Of a DNA stretch of 64,000 bases, positions 54,893 to 63,664 are shown in pieces (positions within the stretch are counted from its first letter, which is position 1; each line of letters begins with the position of its first letter). Under the pieces are notes generated by a model. That model was not told where the DNA came from and did not search any database. It saw only the letters and a program-made list of their open reading frames with translations. The translations under genes were made by a program, and so were the position numbers. This stretch comes from Muscardinus avellanarius (taxonomy: Eukaryota; Chordata; Mammalia; Rodentia; Gliridae), in assembly GCA_963383645.1 (NCBI GenBank), contig OY726565.1, positions 39,763,444-39,827,443 on the forward strand. The letters are read 5' to 3'.

Positions 54893-55345
54893 CCCACCAT
54901 CTTTAACCCCTCCCACCTCATGGCCTCACTGGAGGCCTCGCCATCCTTAACCCCTCCCACCTCGTGGCCTCACTGGAGGCCTCGCCATCCTTAACCCCTC
55001 CCACCTCATGGCCTCACTGGAGGCCCCCATCCTTAACCCCTCCCACCTCATGGCCTCACTGGAGGCCTCGCCATCCTTAACCCCTCCCACCTCATGGCCT
55101 CACTGGAGGCCCCCATCCTTAACCCCTCCCACCTCATGGCCTCACTGGAGGCCTCGCCATCCTTAACCCCTCCCACCTCATGGCCTCACTGGAGGCCTCG
55201 CCATCCTTAACCCCTCCCACCTCATGGCCTCACTGGAGGCCTCGCCATCCTTAACCCCTCCCACCTCATGGCCTCACTGGAGGCCTCGCCATCCTTAACC
55301 CCTCCCACCTCATGGCCTCACTGGAGGCCTCACAATCTTTAATCC
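54893..55345. repeat. 44-bp tandem array (about 10 copies) in ERV leader
   Basis: Unit starts CATCCTTAACCCCTCCCACC and continues TCATGGCCTCACTGGAGGCC(TCG)C. Two copies are 42 bp, lacking the TCG-type end (GGAGGCCCCCATCC). The last copy is diverged (ACAATCTTTAATCCC). Central copies are nearly identical. Confidence 0.95.
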
Positions 55346-55843
55346 CTCCCACTTTCCACTCCTAACCAATCCTAGGAGTCGGCGGCCATCTTTCCGGCCC
55401 GAGCCAGGCAGCTTGGCACTTGCTCTGCCTGCCAACTGCCTGCGCGGGCCAGGACCTCTGCTTGCCGCTTGGACCTCCTAAAGCACCATTCCAGCTTGGT
55501 TCTCCGGTCACCGCCGGGACCTCTGGCCGGTTTGCCCCACCCGCCCCGAGCCAGGCTCACTGGCAGTGCTCCTCGGGGCCCAGCCTCAGCGTCTGGCGCG
55601 TGCCTGGAAGCCATTTTGTCTCCACGCCGCGGGCCCGGCAAGCCATGCCGCCTGCGCGCCCCCACTGATCCCACCAGCCGCCAGTGCCGTCCACACCAGC
55701 CACCGGCATCCGCGCGCCCTGGCTCCACTGCGCCCCCAGCAGCTTCTCAGCGCTTCTGTCACAGCCAGCGCTGGCCGACATCACTATACTCCGGTAAACT
55801 GCCTCCTTCCCTTGGTTAGCGGGTTCCGGACTTGGGTCTTCCG

Positions 55844-55963
55844 GTCCACTGGGACCTAAAAATCCAAGCGCTTGGTGACCCATTGTCCCATGGTCCACTG
55901 GGACCACGCTGCGGATGACCAGGTCATCCTCCGGTTTTGAGAAGGAATGAAGACGTTCTTCCC
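55844..55963. repeat. Cluster of short palindromes/stem-loops in ERV leader
   Basis: Perfect 12-bp palindrome CCAAGCGCTTGG (55,864-55,875); GTCCCA/TGGGAC inverted repeat (about 55,885-55,904); GGTCC-ACTG-GGACC at two places; GGATGACC-A-GGTCATCC (55,913-55,929); GAAGA-CGT-TCTTC (about 55,949-55,961). They lie between the tandem array and the gag remnant, where retroviral dimerisation and packaging signals are found. Confidence 0.8.
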
Positions 55964-56519
55964 TATCTCTTAACCTCTGTTTCCGAACGATTGAGCAGGG
56001 AAATCGGGGACGCCCATTTCCTGTTCTTCGTTTCCGCCCGCGAACCAATTATGGGGAGTCGAACCTTTATACTAGCAGATGCCCTGAGAGCCTGTCTGCC
56101 TTGATACGAGTTGGGAAATAGGTTGCGGTGGCCCAGGAACAGTTAGGAACTTTTCTAAGTGGTCTGGTATCCCTCCAAATGCTCTCCCCCATCAGCTTCC
56201 ATTTATTTTCCCGCCAGCTGCCATTTTGTGATGGCTCATAGTCGCTGCCTGGTGATGTCACAGTCGCCATCTTGGCCCGCGCCAGACTGCAATTTTGCTG
56301 GACGGCCCGCGTGGGCGCGCCCTAGGTGCTGTGGGAAACGCCGGGGCTGGGGCGACACCCTCTGCCCGTGAGGAGTCTGCGTTGCCATTCTTGCCGGACA
56401 CCAGCCCCGGGACGCGCTCTTTGTGAGTATAGGTCCGTCATAGCTGACAGAACCTTAACATAGCATCTAAGTTTTAATTCCAGAGAGAAACAGGCGGAAA
56501 TGGAGCATACACTCCGACT

Positions 56520-56804
56520 TTGCCAAAAAGCAGATCCCTGGTAGCTGCCCTTTGGCTGGCGGTGGCGGCTCAGCCCCCTGGAGCGCCACCTAGGTGTGGA
56601 GGACTGCAACAACAACTACCTCCAGGAGCCTGCCTCAAGTGGGGCAAAGCCACGCCTACCAATCAGACTGCTCGGCGTGTGGCCAGGAGGGCCACTGGAA
56701 CAGTGCCCTTGGAAAAGGGTGAGCCCCAGGTGCCTCAACACAGGGGGAGCACCTTTCCAGACCAGGCCCCGCCGCTGGCCCTACTCAGCCTGGCTGAAGA
56801 CTGA
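56520..56804 (+). pseudogene. gag 3' remnant (nucleocapsid end), broken
   Basis: At 56,669-56,710 one frame shows the start of a CCHC zinc knuckle: Cys-X2-Cys-X4-His followed by Trp, the GHW form typical of gammaretroviral nucleocapsid. The fourth Cys is not in that frame, and the frame stops soon after. A different frame, open from 56,520, ends in PLALLSLAED and a TGA at 56,802-56,804, which resembles the usual gammaretroviral Gag C-terminus. The two parts are therefore out of frame with each other. Matrix and capsid coding was not recognised. It cannot make a functional Gag. Confidence 0.6.
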
Positions 56805-57144
56805 TGGCTCCTGGATCCCTCAACCTCCATCCTCTTTGCCAGCTCAGGGTAGCTCTCCAGGTACTGAGTAAACCAGTCTCCTTTTTGGTCGCCTGCTCAA
56901 TCTCATGATTTGTTTTTTTTCTTTAATAGCCCTTGCCTGTTCAAGCCTCCTCAAGCGCACATCACTAAGCTGTCCAGGGTAACCTCCAATTCGCACTGCA
57001 GCTATGCACCCACCTGCACCCCCTTCTGGGGGACTGAACTCCCTACTCCTCCCGGCCTGGGGCCCCTGACGACGCCCCTTGACAGCAGGAAGAAGCTAGA
57101 GGGTCCAATCGTCATCCATTATCCCTACCATCAAAAGGCCGGAA
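56805..57144 (+). other. ERV 3' internal region, no pol or env
   Basis: From the gag-like stop to the 3' LTR is only 340 bp. GACGCCCCTTGACAGCAGGAAG (about 57,071-57,092) resembles the region after env in class I ERVs. The purine-rich AAAAGGCCGGAA directly before the LTR is a poor polypurine tract. Confidence 0.6.
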
Positions 57145-57470
57145 TGTTAAGTTGGGTCCTGCACTCATGTGACTTTGTGTCACATGACCTCTGCAGGGCA
57201 AGGGAGGGGCTGAAACCCCCCCGCGAGAATTGGGCGTTCCCACGAGTAAAACCCCCATCTCGCGAGATGCATGCCTTTAAAAGGAGAGCCCGCGTCCTCT
57301 AGCTTCGGACAGGTGCGCGGGCCCCACAGTGCCTCGCCCTGATCCCCGGGAGAGCCGTGCCATTAAAACTTTACATGCCACGTGTACCGGACCTCTCTCG
57401 TGTTTTTCACACTCCGCCGTACTCACTTATTTTTATTTTACTCGCATTTAATTTTTTATTTTACTTATCA
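57145..57470 (+). repeat. 3' LTR
   Basis: 326 bp, no difference from the 5' LTR found by eye. TCTCGCGAGA at 57,258-57,267. After the LTR the L1 resumes at CTGGGTATCTTTCC. Confidence 0.95.
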
Positions 57471-58109
57471 CTGGGTATCTTTCCAAAGGGGTTGAAACCA
57501 GAGAACTACAGTAATATATGCAAACACACGTCCATAGCAGCACAATTCGCAATAGCCAAACTATGGAATCAACCTAAGTGTCCATCAACAGATGAGTGGA
57601 TTACAAAACTATGGAAAATACACACAATGGAATTCTACTCAGCAGTAAAGAAGAACAAAATTACATCATTTGCAAGAAAATGGAAGGACCTGGAGAACAT
57701 TATGTTAGGTGAGGTTAGCTAATCACAGAGAATAAAGTGTCATATGTTTTCTTTAATATGTTCAAAATAGGGAGTAATTGGGATATAAGAGACTAGATAA
57801 TAGAGGAGAAACCTCAGTGGAGCCAGGAAGAATATATAAGGGTAGAGAAAGAGAAAGACTGAGGTTCATTAATGGAAATACTACCATAGACCATGTGTAC
57901 ACAAGCAAATATATACCAACATCAATCTGGGTACTCTGTATTGGGACAGAAGGAAATGAGGAGGGGGAAGAGGGGCGGCACCGAGTGCCATGTGTATGTA
58001 CATCATTGTCAACATGATTTACATTGTGATGTGAAACTCTAATGCACCAATAAAAGTACAAACAATAAAAAGTCAAAAATAAATTAAGAAAAGAAGAAAC
58101 ACATGCATG

Positions 58110-59195
58110 CATTTTCTACCTTAGGAAAACATGGCCCTCTAATAAAATAAGAGTGTCAGCAGGGCTGATTTCTTCTGGAGGTTCCAGGGCAGAATCCCTT
58201 CCATGCCTTTTCCAGCTGCTGGCAGCTGTTGGCATCTCTTGGTTCCTGGCTGCATTGTTCCAATCTCTGGTTCCATTGTTGTTGTAGTTTGGGAGAATAT
58301 GGTTGTGGGGAAACTGTTCCCTGGGAATCCCTGCTAGAGTCCCAGACACACTTTCCCCCAACCCATAACAAAACCCCAAACGATCAAAACCAGAAATAAA
58401 ACCGCGGGTTCTTGTCCTAAGCTAAGAATAAATATGCATAGCTTGGACAGTTGCTGAAGATTTAAAGAAGTTTATTTAAAAAGATAGAAATACAGAAAAT
58501 AGAAATACAGAAAATAGAAACACAGAAACTAGTCACAGCCCCATGCCAAAATGGCATGAGGGGGGAGGGTGGCCCAGGCCAATTCACCACTCCCCAGATA
58601 CAACACGTGGACCGGAATTTTTATACCCATGGCCTCCATCTTGTTTACATAATTCTGATGTAGTGAACATCCCTGTAAGGTACCTCCCCTTACCCTGTAA
58701 GGTACCTCCCCCAGCAAGGTGTGGCAAGGTGTCTCCTTTCATGAAGGTCACCCCTCCTACCATCTTAGCTAGCTTATCTAATCATGTAGATCTGTCTTTA
58801 GATAGAGAAAGGCCTAGTTCTCCTCTCCTATTGACTTGCTAATTACATTTAGCTAAGTCAATCTAAGTTTCAATAGCTGTTTGCTTCCTGACCAAAGCCA
58901 AGCCTTTCTCTCTCCAGGTCTGCCACCATTTTGACACAATTATTTTTGAAATATATTAATAAACAGAGCTTTCTCAAATATTCCTAGGCCATTCCCAATA
59001 CTGGTACATTTGTCACCCTGGTTATTATATTCAGGGCCACGATCATTTAGGAGAATCTCCTCAAAGATTATTTTTACCTAATTACATCTGCAAAATCCCT
59101 TTTGCCATGTAAGGTGAAATAGAGGTAGGTTTTCAAGATGAGGACAGGAATTCCTAAGGGGTGTGGGAGGTGCATGTTCAGCCTACCACATTTCC
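58110..59195 (+). mobile_element. Ancient interspersed repeat split by a solo LTR
   Basis: The left half (58,155-58,282) reads TTTCTTCTGGAGGTTCCAGG, TTCCATGCCTTTTCCAGCTGC, TGGCATCTCTTGGTTCC. The right half (59,045-59,190) reads AGGAGAATCTCCTCAAAG, AATTACATCTGCAAAATCCC, TTTTGCCATGTAAGG, CAGCCTACCACA. Together they follow the order of an old mammalian repeat that I cannot name with certainty. Confidence 0.55.
58283..59008 (-). mobile_element. Solo LTR, 726 bp (reverse)
   Basis: On the minus strand it starts TGTACCAGTATTGGGAATGG and ends near CTCCCAAACTACA. It carries GGTATAAAAATTCC (TATA-like, near 58,620) and AATAAACTTCTTTAAATC (polyadenylation signal, near 58,470). A near duplicate lies at 59,662-60,341 in the opposite orientation. 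This copy has an internal duplication of a GGTACCTTACAGGG unit (near 58,675-58,700) and tandem AAATAGAAATACAGA units (58,480-58,530). No clean target-site duplication was found. Confidence 0.8.
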
Positions 59196-59661
59196 ATCTT
59201 CTGAGCCCCAAGGCTCTTCCTGGCCCTCTTTTTCTTTTCATTAGTAGTTTCAGACACACCGTGAAGAATCACAGTCTTCACAGGGCAGAAGAGGGCTGTG
59301 GTGATCCCTCAGGAAAGCTGAATCTCCCAAATAAATGAGAAAAACTGGACTTGCAACCTGGATGCCTAAGGAACCTAAGAGTGCAGCTTCTTTGCCAGCT
59401 ATAAGGATTGAGTCATTAATCTGGCCCCAGCAAGAAGAGAAAATATTTTCAACCCAATGGAGAGATTCTACATCACCTTGCCATATCCCACCCTCCCACT
59501 CCCTCAGAACCAAGGGTGAGAGGATTCAGGAAAGCCTAGCATGGCAGCAGTCTTTTGTGGTGAAGACATGATGTAAATGCTGGGCATTTTGACAGGTATC
59601 TTCATCTGAGAAATGTACTCAGATGCATCATTATGTTCCCAGATCCACAAGTAATATCCAG
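59196..59661. other. Intergenic sequence between the two inverted LTRs
   Basis: No gene; minus-strand open frame of 87 codons (59,250-59,513) lacks features. Confidence 0.45.
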
Positions 59662-60341
59662 TGTACCAGTATTGGGAATGGCCTAGGAAGATTTGAGAAA
59701 GCTATGATTATTAATATATTTCAAAAATTGGGTGAGAGGCAAATCTGTGCAAGGTCTTGGTTTCTGCCTAAAAGCAGGCAACTATTCCAATGTAAATTAA
59801 CATAGCTAAAAGTAATTAACAAATCAATAGGAGAGGAGAACTAGGCCTTTTTCTATCTAAAGACAGATCTACATGATAATCTAGGGAGGATGAAGCAGGG
59901 TTTGACCTTGCCCTTCATGAAAGGAGACACCTTGCCACACCTTGCTGGGGGAGGTATCTTACAGGGACGTTCACTACATCAGAATTATGCAAACAAGATG
60001 AAGGTCATGGGTATAAAAAGTCCGGTCCACGTGTGATCCCTTGGGTGTATTCATTCGAGTCACCCCTCCATGCCAGTCTGGTATGGAGCTGTACCTATCC
60101 TCTGTATTTCTATCTTTTAATAAACTTCTTTAAATCTTCAGCAACTGTCCAAGCTATGCATATTTATTCTTAGCTTAGGACAAGAACCCACGGTTTTGTT
60201 TTGTGTTTTTTTTTTTTTTTTTTTTTTTTTTTTCTGTTTTTGGTCGTTTGGGGTTTGGTTGTGGTTTGAGGGAAATTTTGTCCGGGACCTGAACAGGGGT
60301 CCCCGGGAACAGTTTTCCCACAACCATACTCTCTCAAATCA
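59662..60341 (+). mobile_element. Solo LTR, 680 bp (forward), same family as 58,283-59,008
   Basis: TGTACCAGTATTGGGAATGG...TCTCTCAAATCA. It has TATA-like GGGTATAAAAAG (about 60,010) and AATAAACTTCTTTAAATC (about 60,119). GTAATATCCAG just before and GTAACATCCAG just after differ at one base; this 11-bp flank is longer than expected for an LTR element, so the exact boundary is uncertain. It contains a 28-30 bp T-run (60,206-60,235) absent from the sister copy. Confidence 0.8.
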
Positions 60342-61005
60342 GTAACATCCAGACCAAAGCATGTGTCAGTGGGAGATGAAAAGACCCAGGCTCATAAGAA
60401 ACATGGAGCAAGAAGACCCAGCTCCTTCTGGAGATGGTGAAAAACCCAACGTTCACACACACACGCACGCACACACTACTGCACGGGGAACAGCAATATG
60501 ACAAAACTCTAGAGTTTAAAGGGTCCCTGGTGGTATGAAGAACATCGATACCTTCCCATATGTTTGCCAACAAGTAAACATTTCAATAAGATTTGACTCC
60601 ATGAACCAACAAGAGCCCTGGTTAGAGAAGTCCAGTCAGAAGGTATGGGACATTTCCATGCTTTGGACTCAAAGAGAGCGGGATTTATTTTCTTACGATA
60701 TTTTTTTAAATGCACAAAAGAGATCATATAGCAAGGTGTGAGACTCCTATTCTTTCTAGACTTGAGTCCTAAAACTCAGAGCCAAGGGAAGAATTAAGTT
60801 TACCTTACCATGCATATACAAACACATGTGCACTGTTTTTTAAATTTATTTATAAAAATTATGTCTGCAGAGGATTTTCCAACCCAAGGTGCCTAGGGTG
60901 AGAAACCAGATACTATTTAAATAGCTTCTGGGGAAGGAGCTGAAGGAGACAGACACACTGTAAGTAGGAAGCAGAGCCTGTTGGGCCAGTTTGCCCCTCT
61001 GCTCC
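60342..61005. other. Intergenic sequence, nothing recognised
   Basis: Short CA run at 60,455-60,475. No gene. Confidence 0.45.
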
Positions 61006-61227
61006 CATTACAGGACAATCTCGGGGTTCCTCCCTCCTTTCCCATTACAGGACAATCTCGGGGTTCCTCCCTCCTTTCCCATTACAGGACAATCTCGGGG
61101 TTCCTCCCTCCTTTCCCATTACAGGACAATCTCGGGGTTCCTCCCTCCTTTCCCATTACAGGACAATCTCGGGGTTCCTCCCTCCTTTCCCATTACAGGA
61201 CAATCTCGGGGTTCCTCCCTCCTTTGG
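61006..61227. repeat. 37-bp minisatellite, 6 perfect copies
   Basis: Unit starts CATTACAGGACAATCTCGGG and ends TTCCTCCCTCCTTTCC; six head-to-tail copies with no differences seen until the last few bases. Since 37 is not a multiple of 3 and the unit has no stop in any plus frame used, it creates long spurious open frames. Confidence 0.97.
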
Positions 61228-61376
61228 ACTTGAATCGCTGATCAAAAGACTTCTAAACCAGCCAGACGCAGTGACTCATGCCTATAATCCCAGTACTAGG
61301 GTGGGCTGACTAGAGAGAATCTTGGGTTCAAGGCCAGCCTCAGCAACTGAGCAAGATCCTGTTTCAGAATAAAGCG

Positions 61377-62030
61377 GGGCCTGGTGGCGCACGCTTGTAA
61401 TCCCCGTGGTTGGGAGGTGGAGACAGGAGGATTGCACAGGTTCGAAGCCAGCAGCACTGGCTTCAGAGACCCTGTTTCCAAATAAAAAAGAAAAAAGTAT
61501 AAATAAAATAGGTCTGTGATGGGGTGTGTCCATACAGCGCCTAAGGAGATGCAGCCTCCCTCAGCCTGAGAGGCCTGCAGCCTAAGGCAAAACTTTAAAG
61601 TGATTCAGCAGAAAAGGGGCAAAGATGGCGCCTGGAGGAAGCTACGAAGGCGTGGTTTCCCCATTCATTATGGGCGGGGAGACTGAGCGGTTTTTCCCTT
61701 TTTACCTTTAAAGGAGCTTTCCACACACAGGAATGGCTCATGTACTGGCCTGGGATTGGCTGTAAACTACGTGCTAGTGATCTTTATTCCGATAGGTTAG
61801 GCTATTTCCCATGGGAATTCCCCTCGTGGTTTGGTGCTATATATATATGATTGTTTGGAGAGAAATAAATAAGATCTTGCTTGACTTGACTCCTGGCTTG
61901 TGGGTGTGTGTTTGAGTCGTCGGTACTCATCATCTCGACAAGCCCCGCCGCTGTTGGGCTGGATCCTGACAGTCCTGGGAGTGTAGCCCGGAGGTAGAAG
62001 GGTTTCCACGAACCCCAGTACCACCAAAAA
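61377..62030 (+). mobile_element. B1-dID SINE, type B (middle layer), split by solo LTR
   Basis: GGGGCCTGGTGGCGCACGC...AAAATAGGTCTG to 61,516, resuming at 61,972 with GTCCTGGGAGTGTAGCCCGG and ending TTCCACGAACCCCAGTACCACC. The break falls in the linker before the ID arm. Confidence 0.9.
61517..61971 (+). mobile_element. Solo LTR, 455 bp, inside a SINE
   Basis: TGATGGGGTGTG...GATCCTGACA, flanked by GTCTG (61,512-61,516) and GTCCTG (61,972-61,977), an imperfect duplication. LTR features: AAGATGGCGCC (61,623), Sp1-like GGGCGGGG (about 61,672), TATATATATA (about 61,840), AATAAATAAG (about 61,864). It is unrelated to the other LTRs in the window. No internal sequence remains, as expected after LTR-LTR recombination. 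Confidence 0.85.
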
Positions 62031-62112
62031 ATAAAAAATAAATAAAAATAAAAAGGATTGGAGATGTAGCTTAGAAATAGAGAGCCTTGGGGTTCAATTC
62101 CTAGTATCAAGG

Positions 62113-62296
62113 GGGAGGGGGACTTCTCAGCTACCCCACCCTTTCTCTGCTTTGCCCTTAGAATAATCAGTGAGAATGTTTGATCTCTAAGAGGGATTTG
62201 AGGTTTAACAAGTTTTAACAGTCATCCATGTGTCGCTGCAGTATTTGGCTGCTCAATTTCTTCATATGATTTGTGTTTTGTTTGTTTTGTTTTTTT
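62113..62296. other. Intergenic sequence, nothing recognised
   Basis: No feature; T-rich at 62,275-62,296 as the tail of the next SINE. Confidence 0.4.
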
Positions 62297-62488
62297 TGTG
62301 GTAGTGGGGGTAGAACCCAGGTCTGGGCTCTACTTCCAGACCTATTTTCTATTTTATTTGGAAACAGGGTCTCACTAAGTTGCTGAGAGCCTCACTAAGT
62401 AGTGGAGGCTGGCTTCAAACCTGTGTGATCCTCCTGACTCAGCCTCCCAAGCAGGAGGATTACACACGTGCACCACCATGCCCAGCTC
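62297..62488 (-). mobile_element. B1-dID SINE, mixed-type right arm
   Basis: GTGGTAGTGGGGGTAGAACCC to ACCACCATGCCCAGC. The linker CCAGACCTATTTTCTATTTTATTTGG is type B-like but the left arm has the type A TCACTAAGTTGCTGAG, so it looks like an intermediate. Confidence 0.8.
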
Positions 62489-62709
62489 TTCATGTGATTT
62501 GATTACAAAGAGTTCATTTAATCTGAATATCAGGACCTTACTGATTTTAGAGAACATGAGTTCTTGTTCCAACATGGTCCAGCCTTCTTTTGCACCTAGG
62601 AAAACTTCCTTCCCTTACCCATTTTGCCAAGTCTGGACCAAAGAATTTTCTAGAATCCATCAACATGGGGCTACATGTTAGCAGAATTTTGTTTTATTTT
62701 ATCTTATTT
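62489..62709. other. Intergenic sequence, nothing recognised
   Basis: No feature seen. Confidence 0.4.
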
Positions 62710-62926
62710 TATTTGGCAGTAATGGGAATTGCATGCAGGGGCATTCTACTGCTAAGCTACACTCCCAGCCCTATTTTTTATTCTTTATTTTCTTTATTTT
62801 GAAACAGAGTCGCACTAAGTTGCAGAGGGCCTCACTAAGTATTTGAAGCTGGCTGCAAGCCTTTGATCCCCCTGTCTCAGCCTCCCAAGTACCAAGATTA
62901 CAAGCATGTGCCACTATACACAGCTT
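62710..62926 (-). mobile_element. B1-dID SINE, type A
   Basis: TTTGGCAGTAATGGGAATTGC to GTGCCACTATACACAGC, both arms; (TTTTA)n tail side at 62,686-62,712. Confidence 0.88.
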
Positions 62927-63054
62927 AATCTTAAAATTTTCACAGTATTTTCCATGAAAAATAAGGAAAGAAGAAAATTGACTTTTCTTGCCTGTTTTCT
63001 CAAATTCTCAACTATCCATACATGCTGTTCATTTGTTATCTTGTTTAACAAGAC

Positions 63055-63170
63055 CTGGAGCAGAACTGTTTTCAAGTGAGCACTCTCTGAGGCTCAGAGA
63101 AACTAAGTAACCTATTTTATCATCACACAGCCAGTCAATCTGATTCCAAAGCCCAACATGCTTAGTTTTT
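63055..63170 (+). mobile_element. MIR-like fragment
   Basis: GAGGCTCAGAGAAACTAAGTAACC, ATCACACAGCCAGTCAATC and GATTCCAAAGCCCAACATGC resemble the 3' half of MIR. Confidence 0.5.
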
Positions 63171-63660
63171 GCCCCTTAGAGAGTCTTGTTTATCCACCAA
63201 TCACAGATCATCCTTTCTGTAACCAACAGGTATTCTAGTTGTAGCCAGCCCTCATACAATATCTCTTCATGCAAAATTAGACTATCCAAAGAAACAAAAC
63301 TGTAGCTGGAGCAGGATTTTATTTTGTAGCCAGCGTTGGCTTTTTGCATATAAGAGTGCTGAACAAGCAATTGTGTGGACTGAATAGAATGGATGGGATT
63401 TTTTTCTGTAGATGTTCCCCGTCCTGGGTGGAAAACATGACCTTCTGTGACATTTTTGTATCAACAACCCTGGTTGGAAGTTCCCAGCTCCTTTCTGTTG
63501 CTCCTTTCTGCTCTCTAGTCCCACATTCTCCTTCTAAAGAGGTGCCCAGTTGTGAGGCTGCCTCAGACAGTCCTGGCTTAGTGATGGCAGTACCATCTTC
63601 TGTGACTCAAGTCTTACTTGGTGTTCCTCCAGGACTTTTAGCTGTGTCTCTCCACCACAG
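63171..63660. other. Intergenic sequence, nothing recognised
   Basis: Part of a 148-codon plus frame (63,344-63,790) that runs into SINE sequence; no domain recognised. Confidence 0.45.
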
Positions 63661-63664
63661 ACCA

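Larger units (their letters stand above)
54335..56500 (+). other. GC-rich untranslated leader of the ERV
   Basis: About 2.2 kb, far longer than usual. It holds a T/C-rich run (54,350-54,415), CpG-rich segments, a 44-bp tandem array, repeated CCATCTT/CCATTTT words, donor-like GTAAGC (54,801) and GTAAAC (55,794) and GTGAGTAT (56,420), and a palindrome cluster. The word CGCTTGGACCTCCTAAA occurs at 54,501 and 55,466, showing an old internal duplication. Open frames up to 217 codons (minus) have no recognisable domain. Confidence 0.75.
53991..57470 (+). mobile_element. Young non-autonomous class I (ERV1-like) LTR element
   Basis: Two direct 326-bp LTRs that I find identical base for base enclose 2,828 bp of internal sequence. 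The element begins TG, ends CA, and is flanked by CTGGG on both sides (53,986-53,990; 57,471-57,475). The L1 it interrupts is continuous once it is removed, as the homologous L1 at about 50,085-50,115 shows. A primer-binding site follows the 5' LTR. There is no pol or env. Class I is inferred from the gag tail and from the sequence upstream of the 3' LTR (GACGCCCCTTGACAGCAGGAAG), which resembles 3' ends of class I ERVs. Identical LTRs imply a very recent insertion or recent gene conversion. Confidence 0.92.
50850..58105 (+). mobile_element. L1, 5'-inverted (twin-primed), third copy; host of ERV insertion
   Basis: 50,850-51,433 is an L1 5' UTR in antisense, whose minus-strand start GGCTGATTCAAGATGGC lies exactly at the junction. 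From 51,434 sense ORF2 sequence follows (RT palm region near 52,020-52,070, distal ORF2 to 53,990). The copy resumes after the ERV at 57,471 and ends in a 3' UTR with CTAATGCACCAATAAAAG near 58,040. ORF1 and the endonuclease part of ORF2 are missing, and many stops break ORF2. Confidence 0.85.
61261..62112 (+). mobile_element. B1-dID SINE (outermost layer of nest)
   Basis: The left arm (AGCCAGACGCAGTGACTCATG to TCCTGTTTCAGAATAAAG) is at 61,261-61,376 and the ID arm (GGAGATGTAGCTTAGAAATAG...CCTAGTATC) at about 62,050-62,109. The intervening DNA is a younger type B SINE with its own insertion. Confidence 0.8.

Noticed and set aside
54307..54960. 217-codon minus-strand frame in the ERV leader
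   Set aside because: GC-rich stop-poor DNA on the wrong strand; no viral or cellular domain recognised. An accessory gene cannot be excluded but is unsupported.
54476..54994. 172-codon plus-strand frame in the ERV leader
   Set aside because: Proline/leucine-rich translation running into the tandem array; no matrix or capsid motif seen.
53991..57470. Class II (IAP-like) assignment of the young ERV
   Set aside because: The tRNA-Phe-like PBS suggested IAP, but the single GHW-type zinc knuckle, the Gag-like end and the 3' region fit class I better, and a 5-bp duplication is compatible with class I.
60981..61241. 86-codon repeat protein
   Set aside because: Product of the 37-bp minisatellite, whose frame rotates through the same DNA.
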